64,000 nucleotides of DNA from Dyella kyungheensis (lineage in GTDB: Bacteria > Pseudomonadota > Gammaproteobacteria > Xanthomonadales > Rhodanobacteraceae), in assembly GCF_016905005.1 (NCBI RefSeq), contig NZ_JADIKC010000007.1, positions 551,306-615,305 of the forward strand, given 5' to 3'. Below, piece after piece: positions 1 through 9,169 of this stretch; within the stretch, counting starts at the first letter, position 1; every line of letters starts with the position of its first letter. A program made the position numbers and the translations under genes. Below the pieces are notes generated by a model. The model had not been told where the DNA came from and made no database searches. It was given only the letters and a program-made list of their open reading frames with translations.

Positions 1-1298
1 GAAGCGAGCAACGCTTCAATCTCGTCCGCATCCTTGGGCACGTCGCTGGTCAGCACTTCATGGCCATCCTTCACCACGGCCACATCGTCCTCGATGCGGA
101 TGCCGATGCCGCGCCAGCGCTCGGCCACCGTGAAGTCTCCCGGCGGCACATAGATGCCCGGCTCCACCGTCACCACCATGCCAGGCTCGAGCAGGCGGGG
201 TTCGCCGTCGACCCGGTAGTCGCCCACGTCGTGCACGTCCAGGCCCAGCCAGTGGCCGGTCTTGACCGGGAAAAAGCGCTTGTAGCTGCCTTCGGCGATG
301 GCCTCGTCCGCCGAACCCTTGATCAGGCCAAGCGCACAGAGGCCTTCGGTGATCACGTGCACCGCCGCCTCGTGGGCCGCGTTGAAAGCGCGGCCCGGCA
401 GCACCTCGTCGATCGCCGCCTGTTGCGCCGCCAGCACCACTTCGTACAGCGCCCGCTGTTCGCGGCTGTAGCGCCCGCTCACCGGAAACGTGCGCGTGAT
501 GTCGGACGCATAGCAGTCCACTTCCGCACCCGCATCCACCAGCAACAGATCGCCGTCGCGCAACACCGCGCGGTTCGCCGTGTAGTGCATCACGCAGGCG
601 TTGGTGCCGCTGGCGACGATCGGCGGAAACGCGGGGACGGCCCCGTGCCGACGCATCACGCGCAGGATTTCCGCCTCGACCTCGTATTCATGCCGGCCGG
701 CGATGGCCGCCTGCATGGCGGCGCGATGCGCCTCGGCGGCAATCGATGCCGACGAGCGCATCAACTTCAGCTCGCCGCGCGATTTGTACAGGCGCAGGTC
801 GTGCAGCAGATGGCCCAGCGCCACGAATTCCTTCGGCACCACGCCGCCACCGCGCAACTGGCGCAGGCGGCGCATCCAGCCCAGCAGGCGGGCGTCGAAT
901 TCCGGCTCGCGGCCGAAGTGGCAGTACACCCGCGCCCTGCCCTCGATCATGCCGGGCAGGATGTCGTCGATATCGTCGATCGGGAACGCGTCGTCCATGC
1001 CGTGCTCGCTCACCGCGCGTTCGGCGCCGATGGACTCGCCATGCCAGCGCTCGTGTTCCGCGTCGCGCTCACGGCAGAACAGCACCGCCTCGCCGTGCTT
1101 GCGGCCCGGCAGCAGCGCCAGCACCGCCTCGGGCTCGGGAAAGCCCGACAGGTAGTGCAGATCCGAGTCCTGCCGGTAAGGCCAGTTGGCATCCGCATTG
1201 CGTACCCGCTCGGGCGCGGCGGCGATCAGCAGCACCGCGTCCTCGCCCGCCATGCGCATCAACTGGCGTCGACGGCGGGCGTATTCCTCGGCCGACAT
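1..1298 (-). CDS. pepP: Xaa-Pro aminopeptidase (aminopeptidase P), 3' end cut by window
   Basis: Cytosolic M24-family metallopeptidase that removes an N-terminal residue next to proline, using two metal ions. The reverse-strand frame opens at the ATG at 1298 and stays open to base 1, giving about 432 codons; the last visible residues (GHEVLTSDVPKDADEIEAL) match the usual end of PepP, so only a few codons are missing. An N-terminal creatinase-like domain is followed by the pita-bread fold, with the DAGAE and SDITRTFP metal-ligand segments, a GHWLGLDVHDVG stretch and VTVEPGIY. The start is only 2 bases after the ygfB stop, so the two are almost certainly co-transcribed, as in many gammaproteobacteria. 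No complete ORF is visible because the stop lies outside the window. Confidence 0.95.
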   Translation of the reverse strand, partial: MSAEEYARRRRQLMRMAGEDAVLLIAAAPERVRNADANWPYRQDSDLHYLSGFPEPEAVLALLPGRKHGEAVLFCRERDAEHERWHGESIGAERAVSEHGMDDAFPIDDIDDILPGMIEGRARVYCHFGREPEFDARLLGWMRRLRQLRGGGVVPKEFVALGHLLHDLRLYKSRGELKLMRSSASIAAEAHRAAMQAAIAGRHEYEVEAEILRVMRRHGAVPAFPPIVASGTNACVMHYTANRAVLRDGDLLLVDAGAEVDCYASDITRTFPVSGRYSREQRALYEVVLAAQQAAIDEVLPGRAFNAAHEAAVHVITEGLCALGLIKGSADEAIAEGSYKRFFPVKTGHWLGLDVHDVGDYRVDGEPRLLEPGMVVTVEPGIYVPPGDFTVAERWRGIGIRIEDDVAVVKDGHEVLTSDVPKDADEIEALLA

Positions 1299-1300
1299 GG

Positions 1301-1861
1301 TCAATGCACGGTGTCGCTGCTTGGGCCGCGCTTGGAGCATTCGGCGAACAGCAGCATCGCGCCGAGACGCACGAATTCGTGCACTTCGATCAGCGAATCC
1401 TCGTCTTCGGATTCGTCGCCGAACTCGAACGACGAGGCGGCGATGGTGCCCAGGTCCTTGAGAATTTCCTGCGCCTCTTCGGACAACTTGGCGTGCGTTT
1501 CGGCACCGGCCAGGCCGAAGCCGCCGAGGAAACCGCGACACCAGTCGACCAGGGCGTCGGCGCGTTCGGCCAGCGGGCGATCGTCGGCCGGCAGCATCGG
1601 CTCGAAGCCCAGCTCCGGATCGGCCAGCTCGGCCTGGGTTTGTTTCAGCAAGCGGTCCAGTACCGCCTGGTCGCCGGCCGAGGGCGTGGCGGCCTCGGCG
1701 TCCAGATGCAGGGCTTCGACCAGCGACTGCCGACCGACGCGGCCGCCTCCGGCCAGGAAACCGCATAGCGAGCCATGCAGGCCGCTGGCATCTTCGGCCA
1801 GCTGGAGACGGGCGGCAGCGGCGTCCAGTTCGTCGTAGCCGATCAGCTCGTTCGCAGTCAT
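1301..1861 (-). CDS. ygfB: UPF0149 family protein YgfB
   Basis: A 186-residue acidic protein of the UPF0149/YgfB-YecA family, recognised from the N-terminal YDELDAAAARL region and the conserved segment GWCRGFLGGFGL-like (here VDWCRGFLGGFGLAG) followed by EEAQEILKDL. YgfB of Pseudomonas has been linked to regulation of the ampDh3 amidase and beta-lactam tolerance; whether that holds here cannot be seen. The gene starts at an ATG, is immediately followed by pepP, and is divergent from the coiled-coil gene at 1964, matching the classical ygfB-pepP gene order. No signal peptide or membrane segment is visible. Confidence 0.9.
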   Translation of the reverse strand: MTANELIGYDELDAAAARLQLAEDASGLHGSLCGFLAGGGRVGRQSLVEALHLDAEAATPSAGDQAVLDRLLKQTQAELADPELGFEPMLPADDRPLAERADALVDWCRGFLGGFGLAGAETHAKLSEEAQEILKDLGTIAASSFEFGDESEDEDSLIEVHEFVRLGAMLLFAECSKRGPSSDTVH

Positions 1862-1963
1862 GGCGTGGCTCCTTTCAAGACAAGCGGGCAGTTTAATGCA
1901 CTGGTTCGCGAAACGTAGGCGAGCCTGCTGCGTTGGGCATACCTCCTGTTATAGTTCTGGCCC

Positions 1964-2203
1964 ATGAGCGCGTCCGATTCCGTCAAGCCCGATCCCGTCA
2001 AGCACGAACTTGCAGCCCTCGGCGAGCAGGTCGATCGACTGCTGGACGCGGTGCGCCGTCTCAGCGAAGAAAACCGCAGCCTGCGTCACAGCCAGGAACA
2101 ACTGGCGAGCGAACGGGCCGGCCTGATGGCACGCAACGAACAGGCGCGCAGCCGTGTCGAAGCAATGATCCAGCGACTGAAGGCGCTCGAGAACAATGGC
2201 TGA
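1964..2203 (+). CDS. ZapB-like coiled-coil protein (TIGR02449 type)
   Basis: A 79-residue, almost entirely helical, highly charged protein with heptad-like spacing (LAALGEQVDRLLDAVRRL...) and no membrane segment. It resembles the short ZapB-like/TIGR02449 proteins that sit upstream of zapA in Xanthomonadales and Pseudomonas. ZapB-like proteins are small coiled coils of the cell-division apparatus, so a division-linked scaffold role is inferred. The stop overlaps the zapA start by 8 bases, indicating translational coupling. It is transcribed divergently from ygfB-pepP; a TATAGT hexamer near 1950 may be its -10 element. Confidence 0.8.
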   Translation: MSASDSVKPDPVKHELAALGEQVDRLLDAVRRLSEENRSLRHSQEQLASERAGLMARNEQARSRVEAMIQRLKALENNG

Positions 2204-2519
2204 GAGCAGCGTGGATACCAACGCCAACGTGCCGGTCGCCCTGCGACTGGTCGATCGCGAGTTCTTGATCGCCTGCGCGCCGGAAGAGCGCGAGGGCCTG
2301 CTCGAATCGGCCGCCTTCCTCGACCGCAAGATGCGCGAATTGCGTGCCAACGCGAAGGCGCCGGGCTTCGACCGGCTGGCCGTATTGGCGGCGATCAGCG
2401 TCACGCACGAGTTCCTGGCGCTGCGCAAGCAGCACACCGGCTCTGATCAGAGCGTGACTGACGGTATTACTGCACTGCGTCGCAAGCTTGAAGCGGCACT
2501 CGACGCCCACATAAAATAG
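2196..2519 (+). CDS. zapA: Cell division protein ZapA
   Basis: A 107-residue ZapA family protein, the cytosolic factor that bundles and stabilises FtsZ filaments at midcell. The N-terminal globular half carries the family pattern VALRLVDREFLIACAPEE followed by LLESAAFLDRKMRELR, and the C-terminal half is helical, ending in a long coiled coil (ALRRKLEAALDAHI). Length matches the family (about 105 residues). The ATG at 2196 overlaps the preceding ZapB-like gene. The gene is followed by 6S RNA and 5-formyl-THF cyclo-ligase, the conserved zapA-ssrS-ygfA arrangement. Confidence 0.92.
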   Translation: MAESSVDTNANVPVALRLVDREFLIACAPEEREGLLESAAFLDRKMRELRANAKAPGFDRLAVLAAISVTHEFLALRKQHTGSDQSVTDGITALRRKLEAALDAHIK

Positions 2520-2523
2520 TCAC

Positions 2524-2713
2524 GGCGTTATCTGCGGTGTGCGCCAGCACACTCTTACATTTGCCTTGTTCCTAAATACGGCCCCGGGTCGGCTTTTCAT
2601 CGGTTGTTGTGCATGTCCGCCGCGTGCGGAAAGCCTCGAGACCATGTCGCCCTCCCACCTGATCCATCGTGGATCAAGGTCGTTCGGTGGGCAGCGGCAT
2701 CGCGGTTAACGCC
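2524..2713 (+). ncRNA. ssrS: 6S RNA (ssrS)
   Basis: The zapA-ygfA gap is the conserved home of 6S RNA, the RNA-polymerase-sigma70 decoy. The ends of this stretch pair: GGCGTTA at 2524-2530 with TAACGCC at 2707-2713. The middle carries the typical arm CGCCGCGTGCGGAAAGCCT near 2620-2635, followed by the second-half pattern TCCCACC - GATCCATCGTGGATC - GGTGGG and a closing-stem side GCAGCGGCATCGCGG. The length of about 190 nt fits. An ATG-initiated reading frame through this region (from 2604) is in frame with ygfA but is RNA, not protein. The exact ends are inferred from the pairing. Confidence 0.85.
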
Positions 2714-2726
2714 ACCTATTCCCGAA

Positions 2727-2752
2727 CTTGCGGCGCCGAAAGGCGCCGCAAG
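2727..2752 (+). other. Perfect hairpin between 6S RNA and ygfA
   Basis: An 11-bp perfect stem (CTTGCGGCGCC / GGCGCCGCAAG) with a GAAA tetraloop lies between the 3' end of 6S RNA and the ygfA ribosome binding site. There is no U-tract after it, so it is a poor intrinsic terminator. It more likely marks RNA processing or protects the 3' end of the 6S/ygfA co-transcript; that role is inference. Confidence 0.6.
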
Positions 2753-2786
2753 TCCAAGGGCCGCTCGCACAGCAGGAGACGCGAAC

Positions 2787-3403
2787 GTGGACGCCAACGC
2801 CCAGCGGCGCGAAGTACGCCGGCAACTGGCCGAACAACGCCGCGCCCTCACGCCCGCGCAGCGCATTGCCGGCGCCCAGGGGCTGCGACGCAGCCTGGAG
2901 CAACTCCCGGAATACCTCACCGACGCCCGCGTGGCCGGCTACTGGGCCTGCAACGGCGAGCTGCCGCTGAACCTGATCATTCCGCCGCTGGCCACCCGCG
3001 GCCAGGAATTCCTGCTGCCGGTGATCGGCCCCCGCCATGCGCTGCGCTTCGCGCCGTGGCAGGCAGGCGAGGACGTTGCGCCCAACCGCTACGGCATTCC
3101 TGAACCTAGCGCGCCGCGCGAATTGCTGGAACCCTTCCAGCTCGACCTGGTGCTGGTGCCCGTGACGGCCTTCGACCGCCGCGGCAACCGGCTGGGCACC
3201 GGCGGCGGCTACTATGACCGCGCGTTCGCCTTCCTCAACGAGCAGGTCCGGCCGACCGAACCGCTGCTGGTTGGCATCGCTTATGCGTTCCAGGAACTGC
3301 CCGAGATCGACGAGCAGGCATGGGACGTGCCGCTCGATTTCATCGCCACCGATCGCGAACTGATCGACTGCCACGCCACCGGTGAAGACGGAGAAGCGCA
3401 CGC

Positions 3404-3407
<4 letters not shown>
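2787..3407 (+). CDS. ygfA: 5-formyltetrahydrofolate cyclo-ligase
   Basis: A 206-residue enzyme that converts 5-formyl-THF to 5,10-methenyl-THF with ATP. The family signature GTGGGYYDRAFAFL is present near the C-terminal half, with the upstream basic region RREVRRQLAEQRRAL and the LVPVTAFDRRGNRLG segment. The open frame extends upstream into 6S RNA, but the GTG at 2787 is chosen because AGGAG lies at 2774-2778 and the protein then begins exactly at the conserved N-terminus. The stop overlaps the start of the EVE gene by 4 bases (ATGA). Confidence 0.93.
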
Positions 3408-3868
<461 letters not shown>

Positions 3869-3896
3869 CGCTTTTCCCTTTACTGGAACACCACCC

Positions 3897-4535
3897 ATGA
3901 GCGCCAACGAAAAACGCCAGGCCGGCGAAGCCGCCATCCGCTACGTCGAGAACGGTGCCATCGTCGGCGTCGGCACCGGCTCCACGGTCGCCTTCTTCAT
4001 CGACGCGCTGGCCGATCTGAAGGATCGCATCGAGGGCGCGGTATCCAGTTCCGAGCAGTCCACCGCGCAGCTCAAGCGTCTGGGCATCCCGGTGCTCGAC
4101 CTCAACGCCACCGGCCCGCTGAACCTGTATGTCGACGGCGCCGACGAATGCGATACGCACAAGCGCCTGATCAAGGGCGGCGGTGCGGCGCTCACGCGCG
4201 AGAAGATCATCGCGGAAGCCAGCGCCAAGTTCGTCTGCATCATCGATTCGAGCAAGCAGGTACAGCTGCTGGGCAAGTTTCCGCTGCCGATCGAAGTGAT
4301 CCCGATGGCACGCAGCCTGGTCGGCCGGGAAATCGTCAAGCGCGGCGGCAACCCGGTGTGGCGCGATGGCGTGGTCACGGACAACGGCAATTGGGTGATC
4401 GACGTGCACGGGTGGCAGATTGCCGATCCGATGGCGCTGGAGAAGGATCTCAACCAGATCCCGGGCGTGGTGGCCGTGGGGTTGTTTGCGCGGCGTCCGG
4501 CGGATGTGGTGCTGGTGGGTGATCGGGTGATGTGA
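3897..4535 (+). CDS. rpiA: Ribose-5-phosphate isomerase A
   Basis: A 212-residue cytosolic enzyme interconverting ribose-5-phosphate and ribulose-5-phosphate in the pentose phosphate pathway. Family motifs are all visible: [16 protein letters not shown] (phosphate loop), the YVDGADECD active-site segment, and [14 protein letters not shown]. The C-terminal segment [23 protein letters not shown] matches the usual end. The start ATG follows the EVE gene closely, and an intrinsic terminator follows the stop. The pathway partner rpe is also in this window (43619-44299). Confidence 0.97.
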   Translation: MSANEKRQAGEAAIRYVENGAIVGVGTGSTVAFFIDALADLKDRIEGAVSSSEQSTAQLKRLGIPVLDLNATGPLNLYVDGADECDTHKRLIKGGGAALTREKIIAEASAKFVCIIDSSKQVQLLGKFPLPIEVIPMARSLVGREIVKRGGNPVWRDGVVTDNGNWVIDVHGWQIADPMALEKDLNQIPGVVAVGLFARRPADVVLVGDRVM

Positions 4536-4566
4536 TCGCCTCGCCGGACTCCATGTAGAAATACGA

Positions 4567-4594
4567 ACGCCGGCGCCGCAGCCGGCGTTTTTTT
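4567..4594 (+). terminator. Intrinsic terminator after rpiA
   Basis: Stem ACGCCGGC / GCCGGCGT with loop GCCGCA followed by seven T. It lies between the ends of the convergent rpiA and LysR genes and serves the rightward transcript. Confidence 0.85.
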
Positions 4595-4602
4595 GCGAGT
4601 CC

Positions 4603-5511
4603 TCAATGTGCACGCAGCGGCGCATCGGTGGCGAATTCCTCCAGGAAACGCCACAGCCGCTGCGCCACCGGTCCGTGCTCGCGGTCGCGGCGGCGCGCGG
4701 CGACCAGATCGTCGCGTCGCCCCGGCAGGTGCGCATTGCTGAGGTCGAGCAGACGTCCCTCCGCCAATTCCTTCTCCACCAGATGACGCGGCAGATGGCC
4801 CCAGGCGAGACCGTGCAGGATCAGTTCCTGCTTCATCGCCTGGTCCGGCACCGTGCATTGCGGCACACCCTCAAGCGTGAAGAACGCCACGGGCGGCGAA
4901 TGCCGGGCGCTGTCGCGCATCACGCATTGGGTCAGGTGACGCAGGTGTTCGGGGCCGATGTCATCTGCCGGTACCGGCGGCAGCAAGGCGGGAGCGATCA
5001 CCGGGACAAAGGCTACTTCGCCCAAGTCGATCCATTCCAGACGAGGATCGGCCTTGTCGACCCGGTGCAGGATCAGCTCCGCCTCGTCATCCAGCAGCCG
5101 CTCCAGCGGCCCGCTGACACTCTCGAAATAAAGCTGCAGGCGCGTCTGCGGTTCGCCGGCGAAGAAGCGCGCAAGCCTTTCCAGCACGGTCGAACGGGGG
5201 CAAAAATCGCCGATCACCACGCGCAGCTCGCTTTCCTCGCCAGCGGCCAGATGAGCGACGTGGTCGCGCAGGCCGCCCAGCTCACGCAGTAGCCCTTGGG
5301 CGCGGCGATGGAAGGATTGTCCTGCCGGTGTCAGCTCGACGCGGTATCCGCTGCGATCCAGCAGCGATAAACCCAACTGTCGCTCCAGACGGGCGACGGC
5401 AGCGAAGACCGCCGGATGCGAGCGATTCAACCGCTGCGCCGCCGCCTGGAAGCCACCGGCGGCGACTACCGCATCGAAGCACTGCAGGTCATGCAGGGTG
5501 AAATCGGGCAT
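4603..5511 (-). CDS. LysR-family transcriptional regulator
   Basis: A 302-residue LysR-type regulator: an N-terminal winged helix-turn-helix (residues about 1-60; FDAVVAAGGFQAAAQRLNRSHPAVFAAVARLE) and an effector-binding domain. The frame is open to 5586, but the ATG at 5511 is chosen since MPDFTLHDLQCFDAV is the standard start for the family. It is divergent from the alpha/beta hydrolase gene at 5605 with about 93 bases between the starts, the usual arrangement for a LysR regulator controlling its neighbour. The effector cannot be deduced. Confidence 0.88.
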   Translation of the reverse strand: MPDFTLHDLQCFDAVVAAGGFQAAAQRLNRSHPAVFAAVARLERQLGLSLLDRSGYRVELTPAGQSFHRRAQGLLRELGGLRDHVAHLAAGEESELRVVIGDFCPRSTVLERLARFFAGEPQTRLQLYFESVSGPLERLLDDEAELILHRVDKADPRLEWIDLGEVAFVPVIAPALLPPVPADDIGPEHLRHLTQCVMRDSARHSPPVAFFTLEGVPQCTVPDQAMKQELILHGLAWGHLPRHLVEKELAEGRLLDLSNAHLPGRRDDLVAARRRDREHGPVAQRLWRFLEEFATDAPLRAH

Positions 5512-5604
5512 GTCAGTTTCCCTGACAGTGTTTATCCAGTCTTTGTAATTTATCAGGCGCGTCGCAGCAACTAGCCTGCCCTCCATTCACTGAGGAGACG
5601 CCGC

Positions 5605-6402
5605 ATGACCCGATTGCATTACCTGACCACCCGCGATAACGCGCGCATCGCCTATCGACTCGATGGCGCGCCCGAATTGCCGTTGGTGGTGTTGTCCAAT
5701 TCCATCGGCACCGATCTGCACATGTGGGACGGGCAGATCGCCGCGCTGATCGAGCACTTTCGCGTCTTGCGTTACGACGCACGTGGGCATGGTGCATCCA
5801 GTGTGCCGCCTGGGCCTTACACGTTGGAGCGGCTGGGCGAGGACGTGCTCGAGCTATTGGACGCGCTGCAGGTTCGGCGCGCGCATTTTGTCGGCCTTTC
5901 CCTGGGCGGCATCGTCGGGCAATGGCTGGCCGTGAATGCCGCCGAGCGCATCGAGCGTCTGGTGCTCGCCAATACGTCGGCGTGGTTTGGGCCACAGGAT
6001 CAATGGGACGCGCGCATCGCCGACGTGCTCGAGGCCGATGATATGCAGGGCACCACGGCGATGTTTCTTGGCAACTGGTTTCCGGCGTCCTGGCTGGAAC
6101 CGTTGCGTGCCGAGGTGGAACCGTTCCGCGCCACGCTGCTGGGGAGCAACAGGCATGGCTTGGCGGGGTCCTATGCCGCCGTACAGGAGACGGATCTACG
6201 ACGTGCGCTGAGTTCGATCCGAGTACCGACGCTGGTGATCGCGGGTCAGTTCGATACGGTTACCGCCGCCAGTCATAGCGAGTTGATTGCCGGGGCGATT
6301 GCCGGTGCGCGCCTGCTCACGCTGCCGGCGGTGCATCTGTCGAATGTCGAGTTTCCGCGGGAGTTTGACGGGGCGGTGTTGGAGTTTTTGATGGAGCGTT
6401 GA
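5605..6402 (+). CDS. Alpha/beta hydrolase, 3-oxoadipate enol-lactonase-like
   Basis: A 265-residue alpha/beta hydrolase. The nucleophile elbow GLSLGGIVGQWLAV, the oxyanion-side VVLSNSIGTDLHMWD and the RYDARGHGASSVPPGPY block closely follow PcaD-type 3-oxoadipate enol-lactonases, which hydrolyse the lactone in the beta-ketoadipate pathway. A late aspartate (GQFDTVTAA) and histidine (PAVHLSN) complete the triad. No other pca gene is in view, so a related ester or lactone substrate is possible. It is divergent from the LysR gene, its likely regulator. Confidence 0.82.
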   Translation: MTRLHYLTTRDNARIAYRLDGAPELPLVVLSNSIGTDLHMWDGQIAALIEHFRVLRYDARGHGASSVPPGPYTLERLGEDVLELLDALQVRRAHFVGLSLGGIVGQWLAVNAAERIERLVLANTSAWFGPQDQWDARIADVLEADDMQGTTAMFLGNWFPASWLEPLRAEVEPFRATLLGSNRHGLAGSYAAVQETDLRRALSSIRVPTLVIAGQFDTVTAASHSELIAGAIAGARLLTLPAVHLSNVEFPREFDGAVLEFLMER

Positions 6403-6473
6403 AGGCGGGGCAATTTAGAGTAGGGATTTGTCGAGAATTGGGTCGCGCTCTATCGCTCGATAGCAAAAACAAA

Positions 6474-6497
6474 AAGCTCGCCCTTCAGGGCGAGCTT
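6474..6497 (-). terminator. Terminator hairpin (outermost of three)
   Basis: Perfect stem AAGCTCGCCC / GGGCGAGCTT with TTCA loop. Read leftward it is followed by a T-rich run (TTTTTGTTTTTG), so it can end the tRNA-Gln transcript; it may also back-stop the rightward hydrolase gene. Confidence 0.7.
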
Positions 6498-6503
6498 CTG
6501 TTT

Positions 6504-6667
6504 GCGTGACGACTGCGGATTGTTCGCCCCATCCATGCTTCGCGCTTCGCGCTACGAGCGCCAGCGCTGCGCGCTGTCCAGGTTTGCTTCAGACAAATTT
6601 GTCGAACATTGGGTCGTCTCCTGACTCTCCCAGTCAAAATGAAAAGCCCGCCAGTTAGGCGGGCTTC
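6504..6667. repeat. Direct repeat copy A downstream of tRNA-Gln
   Basis: About 164 bases that are copied, with small changes, at 6672-6850. Shared blocks are GCGTGACGACTG, GGATTGTTCGCCCCATCCATG, CCAGCGCTGCGCGCTGTCC, GACAAATTTGTCGAAC and TCCCAGTCAAAAT followed by a terminator-like hairpin (AAGCCCGCC - AGTT - GGCGGGCTT, 6644-6666). Small open frames within it look like by-products of the repeat, not genes. Confidence 0.75.
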
Positions 6668-6671
6668 GTTG

Positions 6672-6850
6672 GCGTGACGACTGGGGATTGTTCGCCCCAT
6701 CCATGGGGCTCACCCCTCCGCGCTGCGCGCTCCGGGGCCAGCGCTGCGCGCTGTCCAAATTTGTTCCGGACAAATTTGTCGAACGTTGGGTCGTCTCCCG
6801 TACTCCCAGTCAAAATAAAAGGCCCGCCATTTAGGCGGGCCTTTTATTTT
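6672..6850. repeat. Direct repeat copy B downstream of tRNA-Gln
   Basis: Second copy of the unit at 6504-6667, directly abutting the tRNA-Gln 3' end. It differs mainly by a replaced inner segment (GGGGCTCACCCCTCCGCGCTG in place of GCTTCGCGCTTCGCG) and contains CCAAATTTG - TTCCGGA - CAAATTTG, a self-complementary block. It ends in its own terminator-like hairpin. Whether the unit derives from a lost neighbouring tRNA gene cannot be decided from sequence alone. Confidence 0.75.
6818..6846 (-). terminator. Terminator just after tRNA-Gln
   Basis: Read leftward: AAAAGGCCCGCC - TAAAT - GGCGGGCCTTTTATTTT, an inverted repeat with a T-rich tail directly downstream of the tRNA. Confidence 0.8.
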
Positions 6851-6923
6851 GGCTGGGAGACTAGGATTCGAACCTAGATAAACGGAGTCAGAGTCCGTTG
6901 TCCTACCGTTAGACGATCTCCCA
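6850..6923 (-). tRNA. tRNA-Gln, anticodon CTG
   Basis: A 74-nt tRNA with CCA encoded. The acceptor arms TGGGAGA and TCTCCCA pair, the D arm starts TCGTCTAACGGTAGGA, the anticodon stem ACGGA/TCCGT encloses loop CTCTGAC (anticodon CTG, reading CAG), and the T arm is CTAGG-TTCGAAT-CCTAG. The first base T is typical of bacterial tRNA-Gln. It sits between rpsI and the terminator repeats. Confidence 0.97.
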
Positions 6924-6989
6924 AAACCCTGCGGAGCGGTGCGCTCTGACTTGGTGCACCGGACCGTCGAAGCAACTCTCCGAGGAGAA

Positions 6990-7382
6990 TTAGCGCTTCG
7001 AGAACTGGGTAGCGCGGCGGGCCTTATGCAGACCGACCTTCTTGCGCTCGACCTCGCGGGCGTCGCGGGTTACGAAGCCAGCCTTGCGGAGCTGGGACTT
7101 CAGGCTTTCGTCGTACTCGATCAGGGCGCGAGCGATGCCGAGGCGGATCGCACCGGCCTGGCCGGTGATGCCGCCGCCGGCGACGGTCACGTTGACGTCG
7201 AACTTGTCGGTCGCTTCGATCAGCTCGAGCGGCTGACGCACGATCATGCGCGAGGTTTCACGACCGAAGAACTGGTCGAGGGTCTTGCCGTTGACCGTGA
7301 TCGCGCCACTGCCCTTGCGCAGGAACACGCGAGCGGCGGAGGTCTTGCGGCGGCCGGTGCCGTAGTTCTGCTGGATCGCCAT
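6990..7382 (-). CDS. rpsI: 30S ribosomal protein S9
   Basis: A 130-residue S9 protein of the small subunit head. The family start ([20 protein letters not shown]), the central [19 protein letters not shown] and the basic C-terminus ending [10 protein letters not shown], whose last residues reach the P-site tRNA, are all present. It is 9 bases downstream of rplM, the universal rplM-rpsI operon. Confidence 0.99.
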   Translation of the reverse strand: MAIQQNYGTGRRKTSAARVFLRKGSGAITVNGKTLDQFFGRETSRMIVRQPLELIEATDKFDVNVTVAGGGITGQAGAIRLGIARALIEYDESLKSQLRKAGFVTRDAREVERKKVGLHKARRATQFSKR

Positions 7383-7391
7383 ACTGATTCC

Positions 7392-7820
7392 TTAGAGTTC
7401 CAGCGCCTGCGGCTGCTGTGCGGTATGCGGGTGCTCGGCGCCGCCGTACACCTTGAGCTTGCGGTACATCTCGCGGCCGAGCGGATTCTTCGGCAGCATG
7501 CCCTTGACGGCGATTTCGATGACGCGCTCCGGATGCGTGGCGAGCAGGTCCTTCAGACTCATGGTCTTGAGGTTGCCGACGTAACCGGTGAAGCGGTGGT
7601 ACATCTTGTCGTCCAGCTTGGCACCGGTGACGGCCACCTTCTCGGCGTTGACCACGACGATGTAATCGCCGGTGTCGACGTGCGGGGTGAATTCCGGCTT
7701 GTGCTTGCCACGCAGGCGGCGGGCGATCTCGGTCGACAGACGACCGAGCGTCTTGTCCGTGGCGTCAATCACGAACCAATCGCGCTTGACGCTTTCCGGC
7801 TTGGCGCTGAACGTTTTCAT
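7392..7820 (-). CDS. rplM: 50S ribosomal protein L13
   Basis: A 142-residue L13 protein. Recognised by [39 protein letters not shown] and [18 protein letters not shown]. The open frame starts 54 bases earlier, but the ATG at 7820 gives the conserved N-terminus. L13 is known in E. coli to autoregulate this operon through its leader; here the leader (7821-7930) contains a short inverted repeat CCGCC-TCGAG-GGCGG about 15 bases upstream of the start, which could take part, but this is inference. Confidence 0.99.
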   Translation of the reverse strand: MKTFSAKPESVKRDWFVIDATDKTLGRLSTEIARRLRGKHKPEFTPHVDTGDYIVVVNAEKVAVTGAKLDDKMYHRFTGYVGNLKTMSLKDLLATHPERVIEIAVKGMLPKNPLGREMYRKLKVYGGAEHPHTAQQPQALEL

Positions 7821-7951
7821 TTCAGAATACCTGGTCTGCCGCCTCGAGGGCGGTTCACATAATCGGTGGAACAAAGGCGCGAGATGATAACGGAGTTTTC
7901 ATCAATCGCGCAAGCCCACCGACCGGTGGGATGCGAGCTGGCAATGATAGC

Positions 7952-9169
7952 ATGACGACCATGGCGCTTGAAAAGCCCCCACATACTCGAAACCAGAAGA
8001 TCGCCGCCCTTGCCGACCAATGCGTGCAATGCGGCCTGTGCCTTCCCACCTGTCCCACCTATGCTCTTGACGGCAATGAAGCGGAGTCTCCGCGCGGCCG
8101 CATCGCCATTGCCGCGGCGCTGGCCCGGGGCGATGCGGAGCCCACGGAGGCCCTGCGCATCCATCTGGATCACTGCCTGGGCTGCCTCAATTGCCAGCGC
8201 GTTTGCCCCGCCAACGTCAAATACGACGAGTTGCTGGTGGAAACCCGGGCCCTGATCGGCCCGTCGCCGCGACGCCCAAAGGCGTTGCTGGCGATGCTGA
8301 AGCAGCCCACGCTGCTGCGGTGGGCCGACCGCCTGGCGGACAGCACCGGGCTGCAGTCATGGAAACAGCGTCTGGCCGATCGCCTGCCGGTCCATTCGGC
8401 TTGGCGGGCCGCCTTGCAGACCTGGCCAGCCCCGGAGCGCGCGTCCGCGGCAACGGCGCCCCTGCACGAACACACCGACCAGCCCAGCGTCGCCCTCTTC
8501 CCCGGCTGCGTGGCCAGCGTCGAGGACGAAGCCGCGGAACGCGCCGCGATCACCCTGCTACGGGCCGCGGGCTACCGTGTCGAACGCTTGCCGGCTTTCT
8601 GTTGTGGCGCGATGGACCTGCATGGCGGCGACATGGGCACGGCCGAGCGCCTGGCCGAACGGGTGCGCGACAGCTGGCGACAGTCGGGTGCCAAGCAACT
8701 CGTCACGGTGACGCCCGGTTGCCTGGGTACGTTGCGCCGCGCGCTGCCCGAAGTCACCGTAAGCGATCCGGTCACCCTGCTGGCCCAACGCAAGGACCAG
8801 CTCACGTTCCGCCCGCTCGAGCGCCGCGTAGCCGTGCATTTTCCCTGCACGCAGATCAATGTCGCGCGCAGCGAATCGGCGCTGGAGGATCTCCTTCGGC
8901 AGGTACCGTCACTGGATATAGCGGTAGTGCCGCGTCCGCCGCACTGTTGCGGCGCAGCCGGCACGCACATGCTGGAATTTCCCGAGCGTGCGGCCCGTCT
9001 TCGCGACGGCGTGCTTGGACAGATCGCCCGCTTGGCACCCGAGCAGGTGTTGTCGTCCAATATCGGTTGTCGCCTGCATCTCGCCGCGGGCATGGATGCG
9101 CAGGGCTCGCCGTGGCCGGCCATGCATCCGCTGACGCTGCTGGCACAGCAACTGGAGATATCGCCATGA
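7952..9169 (+). CDS. (Fe-S)-binding protein, glycolate oxidase GlcF-like
   Basis: About 405 residues with the architecture of GlcF-type subunits: two 4Fe-4S clusters near the N-terminus ([14 protein letters not shown] and [12 protein letters not shown]) and two cysteine-rich CCG domains ([11 protein letters not shown] and [10 protein letters not shown]). Such proteins pass electrons from FAD-linked 2-hydroxyacid oxidases to quinone. No GlcD/GlcE partner is in view, so the substrate is open. Start is uncertain between ATG 7952 and ATG 7961 (no clear ribosome binding site). Its stop overlaps the coq7 start (ATGA). Confidence 0.85.
   Translation: MTTMALEKPPHTRNQKIAALADQCVQCGLCLPTCPTYALDGNEAESPRGRIAIAAALARGDAEPTEALRIHLDHCLGCLNCQRVCPANVKYDELLVETRALIGPSPRRPKALLAMLKQPTLLRWADRLADSTGLQSWKQRLADRLPVHSAWRAALQTWPAPERASAATAPLHEHTDQPSVALFPGCVASVEDEAAERAAITLLRAAGYRVERLPAFCCGAMDLHGGDMGTAERLAERVRDSWRQSGAKQLVTVTPGCLGTLRRALPEVTVSDPVTLLAQRKDQLTFRPLERRVAVHFPCTQINVARSESALEDLLRQVPSLDIAVVPRPPHCCGAAGTHMLEFPERAARLRDGVLGQIARLAPEQVLSSNIGCRLHLAAGMDAQGSPWPAMHPLTLLAQQLEISP

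Noticed and set aside
2604-2786. N-terminal extension of ygfA from an ATG at 2604
   Set aside because: It lies inside 6S RNA and has no homology; the GTG at 2787 has a proper ribosome binding site.
6485-6877. Small open frames in both directions within the tRNA-Gln repeats
   Set aside because: They are created by the duplicated repeat itself and share no protein-like pattern; no supporting ribosome binding sites.
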